The position numbers were made by a program, and so were the translations under genes. The notes beneath the pieces were generated by a model. The model was not told the DNA's origin. It saw only the letters and a list, made by a program, of their open reading frames with translations, and made no database searches. This document shows positions 10,312 to 23,226 of a DNA stretch of 64,000 nucleotides, one piece after another. The stretch is from positions 1,060,712 to 1,124,711 of the forward strand of contig CACRSC010000031.1 in assembly GCA_902651635.1 (NCBI GenBank), read 5' to 3'. Position 1 is the first letter of the stretch. Each line of letters starts with the position of its first letter. Source of the stretch: Mastigamoeba balamuthi. Its lineage: Eukaryota > Evosea > Mastigamoebida > Mastigamoebidae.

Positions 10312-11438
10312 GCGCGCAGGGGCGGACGGCGGACGGACGGACGGAGGGCCGAGTGCCCCGCGGGGCGGCGCAGAGGACCCGGTTGCGCTGCTGCTGCGGC
10401 GGAGTTCCTGAGTTATTCCCTCCGCCATTCTCATTTATCTACACGCTTTCTCAATACCCCCTCATCTCTTGTACACCATGCACACACCTTCCGCAGTACC
10501 ACCTTTCCTCTCTCTTCCTCCCCGTGTGTCCAGCTACACACGCTTCCCCCCCACAATCTCCTACTCCCTATTAGAAAGCTTGGTGTCAACCCTAGACGCC
10601 AGGCAAGCAAGCACATTTAGCGCTTTTAATAAACCCTATACACATCCTCTTTACTTCTCTGAGCTCCGTCGCTGTTCTGAGCCCCCCGCCCGTCGTCGCG
10701 GCTCGCGTTCGTTGCCTTATCGCGTCTCGCGGCTTTTTTATTCCCCGTTGACTTGGCGCGGCGGGCGTTTTCCGGGTGTACACAGCATTTCGCTACAGGC
10801 CCGCGAAAGTGAAATTTACGGTACGTGTCTGAACTCTGTTCTGTAAGGTACCGTACTGTTTCACGAGAGGTCTACAACTGTTGCACGATTTTTACACCCC
10901 GCCGTGTCTTCTGGGGAAAACTGATGAGCGGTTTTTTCTCAGAACAAGACCTGGAGGCAGCGAACTTTACGATAAGAAGAGTACAGTGACATGCAGTTCC
11001 TAAATTGGCTCTGCTTCGGCTTTGGCAGTAGAAGGGATGCCGTGCAGGTTGATGACAGACCGAGACAGAGGCGAGCTCGACCACACGCGACTAACATTAT
11101 CATTTGTTGCATTCTCCGATGTCTTTACCACCTGAAACAGGATTCCGGTTACAACCTGGAAAACCAAAGGCACACAACACAGCACTGGGGAATTAAGAAT
11201 ATCTGAATGTTGCTCAATTCTAAGAATGTTGAGATTTGCCCATGAATTTCCCTGCCCTCAATCCTGTGGATTATTTCTCCGTGCCGCTTCATTCCTCAAG
11301 CGCGCCCCTGCATCTGACGGCTTGTTCTCCTGACTTCGGGCCAAATACAATGATCCAAACACAGGCAATGAAAGAAAAGACAGCGCTACCTTGTTCAACA
11401 AGAGACCTGGGCACCCAATCGGCTCCGATGCACCCGGG
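10312..11438. other. Intergenic, about 1.1 kb, convergent gene ends
   Basis: This lies between two genes whose 3' ends face each other. An AATAAA at about 10627 could serve the + strand gene. Pyrimidine-rich tracts occur at 10420-10560. The part from 10980 to 11240 is AT-rich for this genome. No gene, RNA or clear repeat seen. Confidence 0.4.
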
Positions 11439-14400
11439 TCAAATAAAGATGGATACCACACGAGCAAGGGACGACGTGAGCGCCCAGTCGCACGCAGCGG
11501 CGACCGTGAGCACGTGCTTGGCCGCGTGGTCCGCGTAGTGCCGCCGGACCCGTGCCGCCAGGGCCTGCAGCCCACCCGCGACCACGACATCGGTTATCTC
11601 GAGCGGCTCGAGCACGATGGTGGCCCCCTGGACCTTGCCAAGCAGCCACAGCGGGACGCCGTTCAGCAGCCTCGCCAGTGGCCCCGACTTTGCCGCGGGG
11701 ATGTACGACACAGTGATCTGCACCGGCGACAGGGACAGGTGCTCGACAAACAGCGACCCCGCCCCAGTCTCTGCGGGGGCAGGCACTGCCACCTGCAGAG
11801 GCGACGGCGCCAGCTGCCCCTGGGCGAGCCCGCTGCGAGGCAGCGACTCGATTATCGCAGCCACTGAGTTGAGCAGGCGGCCATCCAGTGTCAGAGCCAC
11901 GGGCGCCAGAGACAGCGCCGCCCTGCGGATCTGTCCGAGCTCTCCCTCGGCGCTCGCAGGCGCAAAGCGCCACTCCGCATCGAGCCACTCAGCCGCGTCT
12001 CCAGCGGGCTTCCCCTCGATCACCTTGCGCTGCTGAGAGGCGTGTCAGATGAGTCGGTGGGGGACGAGGACCGCTTGTGACTCACATGGCTCAACGCGAG
12101 GATCTGGTGCACGGCGGTTTGCAGAGTGTAGTCGCAGAGGCTGCAGGAGAACTGCACGCGCAGGCTCTCCATCTCCATCTCGAAGATCGTCTCCTCGTCG
12201 TCGGAGCTGCCGAGGGGCTCGTCACTAGGTCGCGCCAATAGGAGGGCAGGCGGTGGTGGGGAAGCGCACAGGGAGAGCATCAAGCTCGGCAGCAGCAGCG
12301 AGAGCTTGAGGATCTGCTCGCGGCTCACCGACGAGTCCGACACGACGACGTGCCACTCGGGCTCGCTGCTGCTGGCGCTCTCGAACGACGTCACGGCGAC
12401 GGTCCACGGCGCGCCGTTGGCGGGCGCCTTGATGAAGCACTTGACCCTCTCGTCGCCGCCGGGCACGTCCGCGACGACGTAGCCGGGCCTCGAGACGTCC
12501 ACCTCGGCGCCGCTGACGCACAGAGTCTTGCTCATCAGCAGGGCGTCCCACGCGAAGTGCACCTGCATCCCGGGCAGCAGCTCCTGCGCGTACTGCGGCA
12601 CGCCGAGCTGGTGCAGCACCACCGGCTTGACAGAGCAGTTCTGCACGACGAACGGGGCCATGCCCTCATCCTCCCTGAACACCAGGTGCGCCGTCGCGGC
12701 CGCTGTGACGACCGCCACGGGCACGATGGCGCAGGGCGCGTCCTCGGGGTGCAGTCGCACGTGGAAGGGCTCGAGCGCGTCGTAGGGGAACGGCAGCGAC
12801 CAGGTCTTGCCGCCGTCGATGCTGGCGAGGGCCACGCACTCGCCGTGCCTGAAGGGCAGCGGCACGGCCTCGCCCGGCGCCACCGCCACGAGCGCGTCGG
12901 CCTCGAACGGCAGCTTGAGCAGCACCGCGTGTGGCGCCGCGTTGCGGACGACCGCGCGGGGGCCCAGCGTCACCGTGCGCGCCCGCCCGTGCCTCCCGAC
13001 GGTCGTGTTGGTCGCCACGGCGATCTCGCGTGCCCCGCAGCGCAGGACGAGGCCGCGCACGCCGACAGCGTCGAACAGCAGCGGCTCCGACCAGCCCGCC
13101 AGAGGGTGCACGTCGGCCGCGAGCCGCACGCGCACGCGCCCCGAGCCGCCGTACGCGAGCGGGCCGGCCCCCGCCCTGATCAGCGCTGCCGCCTCTGCGG
13201 GAGAGGAGTCGTCGCGAACCAGGACGTCCTGGCCGGTCCTGTTGTAGACCCAGCAGGCGCAGCTGAGCTCCGCGCGGCCTGTCGCCGTGGTGACCGTCAT
13301 CGGGCCGACGACGTGCCGCGATGTGGGCCCCGAGACGGGCAGCGGGAGCGACCACTCGTCGCCGGCGAGTCGGAAGCTCAGCGAGTCGACCCCGAGGCGG
13401 AAGATGCTGAGGCTGCGGCCGGGCTCGACCGTGTGCAGCTCCGAGGGCTCCGAGGTCTTCCAGTGCACGGCCACCTCGCACTCGACGAGCAGGAAGCTCT
13501 CGACCAGCACCGGCGACGCCACGACGACGCTGCGCGGTGGCATCCGCGAGAGCACCAGCACGCGCGTCTTGTCGCAGAGGACGTTGCACGGCGACCGCGT
13601 GGCCTTGCGGATGAGGGGCTCTCCCCAGTCGGCGCTGCCCGACGCGCGCACGGCCACCGCCGCCGACGGGAAGACGACGACGGCCATCTGTTTGAACGGC
13701 CCGATGGTCCCCGCGACCTGCGCGACGCCCTTCTCGTCCACCCGCCCGACGTCGATCGGCAGGCACGTTGCGTTGCAGAACCTCACGGTATCCCAGCGGC
13801 CTTCCACAGGCGGCGGGACGGCTCCAGCAGCGGGCGAAGCACCGGCTGTGTCTTGCGGTCCGGGCAGCGACGACATCGCGCGCGGGCTCTCGAGCGCGCG
13901 CGGCGAGAGCGGTTCCTCTCTGCCCGCCGGAGGGGGTGCAGCGGGCGCGGGAGACGGCTCCGCCCTCTGCGACCCGAGGGCCTTCTGGACAAGGAGGAGC
14001 GTCGCCATCGACGACTTGGAGAGCGCGAGGACCGGGGGCTGCTGCGAGGACAGCACGATCTGCGGGGCGTGCCCGATGCGCTCGTGCAGCTCGACAGACA
14101 AGGGCCACTGGTCGAGCATCGTGGCGCAGCCCGCGTGCAGGCTCACGGTGGCGCTGACGTCGATCACCGGGACCGCCAGCGGGTCGTCCTCCGAGTAGCA
14201 GGGGGCGGCGCTGTTGATGTAAACCACCGTGTCTCTGACGCGGCTCGTCAGGTGGACCGCTGAGCCGGCGATCAGCCTCAGCGTGACGTCCGGGCACTTG
14301 ACCACTGTCCGCAGGTCGCTCCTGCGCACAGAGTCCAGCGCCCTGTTCACGGCCTTGACCAACGCAGGCGACCGCAGCTTCGAGACCTCGGGTATCGCCG

Positions 14401-17400
14401 GGCTCGTGATGGCAGCGGGCACGTGCTGCACGTCCACGTGCTCCGGGCTGGCCGCCATATGCGGCGCCAGCGACCCCTGCAGCTCGGCAACGAGCTGGCG
14501 CGCGTTCGAGAGCCTCTCGGCGTCGGCGTCGATGTCAACGGGGCCGACGTCGACCGACAACAGCCCGCTGGCGTCCTTGTGTACCGACACGCCGCTGAGC
14601 AGCATGATCGTCCCGTGACTCTCGAGAGACACGTCCGCGACGTCGAGCCGCACGTCCTTGAGCTCGACGAGGATATCGCCGGACCCGGGAGATGCGCGCA
14701 GACGCAGGCCGCCGGCGATGTCCACCGACACGCGCGATGCCAGAGTCTTGGCAGTGACACGGCCAACAGTGACCAGAGCTACTCCACTTGAGGAGACCTC
14801 GAGTCCGATGCTGCTGACCTCGCAGCTGGCAGCACCGCTCTCCCACGTTATGGCCAGGGCCGGGACGCACGCCCTAGCCCAGCACGGCTGTTCCCTGCCG
14901 AGGCACGGCAGGCGTGCTGCTGCTGCTGACGGTAGGGAGTCGCTCTGGCTGGAAATCGCGGCGGCCAGTGCCACGAGAGGCGCTGCGTATTTGGCCTTGA
15001 GGGAGAGCTCGACGGGAGACGGGGCGACTTCGAAGCTGAAGGGAAACCATGTAGCCTTGACGGCGAAATTCCTGACGATCGTCTCGACTTCGCCGGCGGG
15101 CTCGTTGACGGCGTTGATGCACTCGATCGGGATTTGAGTCTCGTTGGCCCCTCGCGAGTCTGTCTTGGCTGCCACCTTCCCCACCATCACGCAGATGCTC
15201 GACTGGCGAGCCCCGTCGGATAGACTGACAGACGACGGACCGATCGACACGTCGAAGCGCAAGGGGGTGGTCTTCGGCGGTGCTCTGTCGTCTCGCTTGT
15301 TCGCGTTGTCGCTCTCGAGCAGCGACCGGAGCGGTGCTGTTTCGCGTTTTACTGAGCTGACAATCGAGAACAGGGACCCCGCCAGCTTGGGCGTCAGACG
15401 AATGTCCAGTCCTGACGTCTTGCCGGACACAAGGCCCTCGTGCGACAGGCAGCCCTGGATGCCGCCGAGAGAGATCATCCCCGAGTTGCACCCAGAGGCG
15501 GGGTCCGATAGCGTCATCCCGCCCGTTTCGATGCACAACGCGGGGAAGACAGAGACGTCCGGTTGTAGCTCTGCTGTGAAGGACAGCCGCGGCAGCCTGA
15601 GCAGAAGAGGAGGCGCAGACTCGTCTGTGACGCCGACAGAAATGGGGCCCGCGACTCCTACACGCACCGAGTATTCCACGGATTCTGGAGCGCTGCTGCT
15701 GCCGATATCCCCTTGGCCAGCAGTGACAGAGGCAGAGAGTCTTGGGCCCTCCTCCGAGGTCATCGAGCACAGCCGGGCAAACGCCTCCATCAACGACATC
15801 AGCGGTACGATGGTAACAGACGCCTCCAACGGTGAGCCGACAGTGAGCGAAATGTCCCTGCGCAGCGCATCAGACGACGCTCTGAGTTCCACGGAGCCAG
15901 TGCTTGCGTGTAGGGGCCCGGCGAGCTCCGCTCGGGGAACAGAGAGCACCACACGCTTCTGGAGCGAAGAAGCAAAAGTGACCTCCGCGAGCAAGCCGCT
16001 GGGCAACGCGACGTGCTGCGCCAGGATGCCACCAGGGTTGACGTCCACTTCTACGGCGGCTACCCTGAGCGACGCCTGTAGGCCCTGTGGTTCTTCCGTG
16101 CTCTCGTGGACAACTGGCGGTTTGGATGGGAATATCGTAGAAGCCGTTTCCACGAGTCGCCCGATGCAGCCTGCTTGCGCCATGAGCACAATGTGCTGGA
16201 TCTGCTGCATGGAGACTGACAACGAGAACGGCGTGGCGTCGACCTGCAAACGCACCACGGCAGCTGGATCAAACACAGTCCTGACATCGAACGGGCGTGT
16301 TGTGGCGAGGCATCCGCCAATGGACAGCGCTATCTCCTGTACGCAGACCTCGACCCCTTTGCCTGCGATAACCGCCATCTTGGCGCAGCATACACGGAGT
16401 CCAGATAGCTCGTCGAGCTTGAGATCAGCAGAGCAGATGGCAATGTCCGGAACAGGCTTCCTCCTGTTCTCCTTCGGAATGAAGTCGTCGACAAAGTGGA
16501 ATAGTCGCAGCCCCAGCGCGCCAACCTTGACGGCCCACTGAGCGTCGACGTCTCCGGTGGGGTGCTCCATCCTTCCCACCAGGCCGATCTCTCTCTCGCG
16601 CGGGAGCACGCGCAGCTCGAATCGAGGTATCCGGAGGGCCGTACTGTCCCCGCTGACGTTCGTGTCGTCCGCACGCACAGTGTACACGTTCTGTGCGAAT
16701 GAAGCATCGACACACAGGTGTGTGAAGGAAACGGCAGTGCTCGCGTTTTTGTCCTGGGCTCGAACGCAGCCGGCATCGCTTTTGACCTGAATGACGCCCT
16801 TCTGCGCACAGCTGACATGAGTGCTCAGGGCATTGACGTCGAACATGGTGTCGACGACGGTGATGCTGGCCTGAATTCCGTGCAAATCCGCAGCTCCTGG
16901 CACGAGGTGGACGTCGGCAGAGAAATCGAGCAGGACGTCGTTATTGGGCGATGCGGCGAAGTTCAGCTTCATGGACGAGACCCGGAGCCTCCTGTCCAGC
17001 CAGGATATTTCCGCGGCGGACACGTGCGCCAGGCCGTCGATGTCGACGAGAGGCCTATCGAGCATTAGAGACAGCGACATCTCCTCCTGCTTGTTCGGGC
17101 CCTCGGTGTGGCCCCCCCTGGTCGCCAACATGCCAGACACCAACGCGCCCAACCTCTGCGCATCGACAGAGCGACGGTAAAACGCGGACAGCCTCGCAGT
17201 GGTCTCGCGGGGGACGCTGACTCGCAGAGGAGCGATGTCGCAGCGAACTGCGAGGGTCCCGGACAGCGCCTTGGTTATGTCGAACCGCACGAACGCGTCT
17301 CTACGTGGGCCCTCGACTGGGTTGTGGTCGGCGAGCGCGCGGTTCAGCTGGGGGTCCTCGGCAACGAAGTCCGAGATGACAATCACAGTGCGGCGCCCGC

Positions 17401-19430
17401 CTCCAGAGGCCCTCGGGATTGTCGCGTGCACCATGCGTACGTCGGCAAACGTGACCCCGAATATGCGCTCCACGGAGACGACAACGGATGCCAAGCGGAC
17501 GCCGAACCGCAAATGCGCTGTCTCTATCGCGTACTCGTCCTCTTCAGGGCTGCTCTCCTGTGCCCTCCTCTGCAGCTCTTCGACGAAATCGTCGTCGTCT
17601 GCCTGCAGCGACTGGTCGTCGACCGAGACCTCTGAGTGCGGGTCATCGTCGGGCCAGTCGGTAACTTCGCTGAAGGTGAGGCCCTCCGAGTGCTGCGAGG
17701 TCTCTGGCGACTCGCTGGGGAGCAGCAGGGGAGTCTCCGATCGGCCTGAGGCCGCCTCCGTATGGGGGCTGGACTGCGGGTCCTCTTTTGTTGGCCCGAC
17801 AGCGTTTCGGCTCCGCGCTTGAGATGGCGAACCCGCTTGCGCCTGCTCTCTGCTTATCTTCAGTTTGGATCCGATTTTGCCGAACAGCTTCTTGGCAGCA
17901 GACTTGCTGGCAGCCACCCCGGTTGTCAGCGCGTCTATCCGCCCGTTGTCCCCCGCTGCTCCTCGCATCACGCTCTTGAGTGAGCCCAGGATTGAGCCTT
18001 GCCTCGTCCTCCCCTGCTGGTTGCTGCTCTCCTGCGGCGAGTCGCTCGAGGACGGCATTCGTTCCCTCGCAGACGCCTCCCCGTCGCACGACTGGGAGCG
18101 CGACGGGCTCAGGAGCAGGCTCTTCCCTCGGAACGACAGCCCTCGCGAGTACTTCTTCCTGGTCATCTCCATCTCGAAGGCCTGTAGGCGGAAGAAGAGG
18201 ATCTCCTCCACGAGGTAGGCCTTTTCGATTTCTTCCATCTCCCTCGCGTCTTCTGTCTTGGCCTTCTTCTTGTGCAGGCGAGAGCGGTATAGCGCGACGT
18301 ATCTTGTCCTGTCTTTCCTCCTCGCGGACATGCGAGCTGGAGACAGCGCTTCCCTCCGCCGGCGCACGCAGGAGATCGCGCACTGCGCAGCGTATGCCCA
18401 CCAAGCCCGTGGGGCGCCCATAACTGTAGAGCGCGGACGAACTGACAGCAACGCCGAAGAGCGGAGGGAGCTCGACGTGGGAACGCTCGCCACAACTTCC
18501 GACAGCACTTCGATGGCCGACTTCACGTCGGCCTCGGTGACCGCTACGCGCAGTTGTGTGGCTTCTACCTCCACGGCCAGCTCGGAATCCGCCGCTTTCC
18601 TCGTCTTCTTCGGAAGCAGCACAGCGGCTGTCGCGTTGAAGGGCTCGAGCACGGTCCTGGTCCCCGGCGCCGACAGAGCGCCGCCGACGAACGAGCAGAA
18701 AGCCTCCAGGGGCCCGGTGAACGGCGACACGCAAGACCCCGCAGGACTGCAGTACACTACGAGCCCCTCGAGCGACACGGCCTTCTGCCCCGTCTCCTGG
18801 CCCGCGGGCGCGACCTCGAGCGAGTCTATCTTGACCCCGATGGCAGCCCCGAGCGCAGTCTCGACCCTGACGTGCAGCCTCGTCGCCTTGAGGCGCAGCC
18901 TCGCGAGCGCGTGCCTGGCGAACGCCTTGCCGACCCTCTGCTTCGGCTGCGCGTACCGCGCCCGCAGGCCCTCGTCGTGCTGCGCCAGCCTCGCACGCGC
19001 GGACATGGCGCCCAGCTGCGCGGGGGTGAAGGCGTCGCAGGGGCCGGCACGCGCGACGGCCAGGACGCCGTCGACCGTCACGTCGCACGACTCGCCGAGG
19101 CGCTTCCACGGTATGTGCACGCCCAGGCGCTGGATGACGCCGCGCACCGGCATGTCCAGGCCGTAGCGCACGAGCGCGTCGGGGCGCAGCTCGAGGTTCG
19201 ACAGCGCGATGTCGCCCTTCCACAGCTGCAGCTTGAGGCTCTGCTTGACGACATCGAACTCTGGCGGGGAAAAAATCAAGTGATTCTTCAACACCCCGCG
19301 GGCACGGAGGGGTGTGGGGGGACGCTTGATGTGCGGGGGGAGTCCAGGCGGGTGTGGGCGCGCGTTGCGCACCTGACACGAAATCCCCGAGAAATCTGGC
19401 GAGTATTTCGCCCAGGATGGCCTCGAACAT
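11439..19430 (-). CDS. VPS13-like bridge-type lipid transfer protein
   Basis: Three exons, 19430-19373, 19260-12086 and 12032-11439, give 2,608 aa with exact phase. VPS13-family proteins form long hydrophobic grooves that move lipids between organelle membranes. The first exon encodes MFEAILGEILARFLGDFV, the chorein N-terminal signature, spliced directly to FDVVKQSLKLQLWKGDIALSNLEL, which matches the next chorein block. Around residues 1900-2350 are repeated beta-rich modules (starting RFCNATCLPIDVG and VVRNAAPHAVLLKLP) like the VPS13 adaptor-binding/SHR-BD region. A low-complexity Ser-rich, charged segment lies near residues 450-640. The C terminus ends soon after a region resembling the start of the ATG2_C-type end, so it is shorter than yeast or human VPS13 (over 3,000 aa) and lacks an obvious PH domain. 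The 7.2-kb middle exon is exceptional here. Confidence 0.85.
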
Positions 19431-20004
19431 CTCTGGCAGAGCCGCGCACGGGGCCGAACAACGCCGCCGCGCAAGCGGCCAGCAGCGCAGAACAAAATGG
19501 CAATGCGGTGTTTCAGATAATATCCAGATTTCCTGGTATTTCCGGGGAGTGGTCCGCCGCGGTCGCCCCCGCGGACGCAGTGGCTCCTTTGATTGGCGTG
19601 GCGCGCACATCGGCCGGCGTTTCAGCCCGGGTAACGACTCATGACGCGATTTTCTCGAGAAATGAGGCACAGCAGTTTTTGCCTCTATTTTACCGGAGCG
19701 ATAGGAGCTTTTTGGCTTCTCTCTGCGCCGGCTACGATCCTCCGGCCTTCTACACTCTCACCCCGCCCGCGCTAGCGCGCAGCCTCTCCTCCCCCCACCG
19801 CGCGCGCGCACCCCCTTCTTGCTCGCTGCGCGCCTCCACCCCACAGAGAGGCACCCGTCCCTCCCCACCCCCGCCAACCGCTGCCGGCGTCCCACCGCGG
19901 CGGTCCGCGTTCCACCGGCCCTGTCTGCCGTCTGCACATTCTTCCACCGCACACCCCCCCAGCCCACCGCCCACCCCGCCTCCGGAAGAAGCCCCGTTAG
20001 AGAA
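19431..20004. other. Divergent promoter region, VPS13-like and LRR-phosphatase genes
   Basis: About 570 bp. Includes CAGATAATATCC at 19514-19525, about 85 bp upstream of the VPS13-like start, similar to an element at 62372. A pyrimidine-rich stretch with many C runs (19740-19990) precedes the LRR-phosphatase ATG at 20005. No gene seen. Confidence 0.45.
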
Positions 20005-21229
20005 ATGGGGGCCGCTATGAAAACGCCCCGAATTGTCGCCGGCACCTACGAGGTCGACGGCTGCGGGTGCACGCCGGGCTCGTCCACGACGGCCTCGGCG
20101 CAGACCGCGGGGCCGTCGGCGCCGGCGGGCCTCGCCACGGCGGTCGCGGCGCCGGCGGCGGCCGAGGCGCAGCGCCCGCCGGCGCACCGCCTCAACGCGC
20201 GGCAGGCGCGCAGGCTCTTCGCCCCGCTGATGTCGCCCGAGTCGTCGACGGGGCTGCGCGTGCTGCGCCTCACGCGGCTGGGCCTCACGCAGCTGCCGGG
20301 GCCCGCGTTCAGCTCGCTGGCGGTGCTCGAGGAGCTGGACCTGGGGTACAACTGCCTCGCCGAGCTGCCGCCCGAGGTCTTCTCGCTGCCGCGCCTGCGC
20401 ACGCTGGCCGCGCCGTTCAACAGCCTCGACAAGCTCTCGCGGCGCGTGCGCGCGCTGGTGGCGCTCGAGTCGCTCGACGTGCGCTCGAACCGCCTGCGCG
20501 AGCTGCCGCTGGCGCAGCTGATGTCGCTGCCGCGCATCAGGTACGTGGGCTTTGGCGACAACTACGTGCCCAGCGTCGGCTGGTGCCGCGGCGACCAGCA
20601 GCAGAAGCAGTTTGTCAACGCCGTCTGCGCCGGCGCCGCCCAGCAGGTGACGCCCGACCTGGTCGACGAGCTGGGCGTCTACGTCGGCTGCGCCGCCTCC
20701 ACCAGGGACGCCGAGGAGCTGCGCAGGCTCGGGTGCGCAATTCAGATTCCGAATTCGCAGAATTGCGCGTATCTGTGGGAGATCGCGGGTTTGCTCACCC
20801 CGCTGGCCTGTGCTGCGCAGGATAACGCACATCCTGAGCGTGGGCGTGGCGCCGCAGACGAGCCCCGAGGACCTCGAGAAGTTCCAGACGCTGCGCCTGA
20901 CGCTGGCGGACATACCGTCCGAGGACATCACGTCGCTGCTCGACGGCGCCATCGAGTTCATCAGCTCGGCCGTCACCGCCGGCAACCGCTGCCTCGTGCA
21001 CTGCGTCGCCGGCATGTCGCGGTCCGCCGCGGTGGCCGTGGCCTGGGTCGCCGTGCACAGGCGGATCGGCTACGACAAGGCGCACGACCAGGCGAGGGCC
21101 TCGCGGCCCGCGATATGCATCAACCTCGGGTTCGAGGCGCAGGTCCGCAAGTGGGTGCGAGCACGCCTGGGGCCCGACTGCCCCCCGTCTGTCGAGAAGC
21201 CGCTGGCGTCGACAGACAGCTACATGTAG
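20005..21229 (+). CDS. Leucine-rich repeat plus dual-specificity phosphatase fusion
   Basis: Two exons, 20005-20732 and 20821-21229 (GTGCGC donor), give 378 aa. Residues about 60-200 form leucine-rich repeats (LRVLRLTRLGLTQLPG, LEELDLGYNCLAELPPEVF, LESLDVRSNRLRELP). Residues about 220-360 form a DSP domain with active-site HCVAGMSRSAA, catalytic Cys at 304, the general-acid Asp plausibly in LADIPSEDI. It is therefore likely active on phospho-Ser/Thr/Tyr or another phosphosubstrate. LRR-DSP fusions are known in amoebozoans, including Entamoeba. The N terminus begins MGAAMK; the Gly at 2 could be myristoylated, though the context is not strong. Splicing restores RLGITHILSVG at the LRR-DSP boundary, so the fusion is well supported. 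Confidence 0.9.
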
Positions 21230-21704
21230 GAGTCCCGCCAGGCGTGCCACAATAGAACCACTCGCTTTCTCCCTCTCTCTTATCTCTCCTTTCCCCCCAC
21301 CACCGCGCTCCTCCCGCTTGCAACGCACCCCACTTTCGCGGGGATTGCAGTCCCCCGTTTTTGTACTGTGCATTTGTTCTTAAAACAACAGAGCTTGCCC
21401 ATTTCAGGGTTCATTTATCGGCAGCCCCGCCACCCTCTCGGAACCGGGGGGCAAGGCAACGCTGGCATAGTGTGGATGCTCGAAGGCTCTGGCGGGCTTG
21501 CGAACGGGAAAAACAAAAATTCACACTCTTCAAGTGGTGGTGACGTTTTCTGGGGGTTCCTGTCTGGAGTTTTTGTTGTTGTTCAAAGGGGGGTGGAAGA
21601 GGGGGGGAAGGTGTGGAGTAAACTGAGAGCCCCTTCGTGCCGGACCCGGTCAACAGAGGCGTCACACGGGTCGACCATCGGGTTCGCCGACACAGTTGGG
21701 AGAA
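21230..21704. other. Intergenic, convergent 3' ends
   Basis: About 475 bp between the LRR-phosphatase stop and the Rap stop. Includes pyrimidine-rich and purine-rich tracts (21250-21310, 21580-21620) but no convincing gene or RNA. Confidence 0.4.

Positions 21705-23226
<1,522 letters not shown>

Noticed and set aside
12350-14263. Long + strand frame of 637 codons opposite the VPS13-like gene
   Set aside because: It is antisense to a conserved protein and its composition (Arg, Ala, Gly, His) is that of the complementary strand of GC-rich codons; the minus frame has the family motifs.
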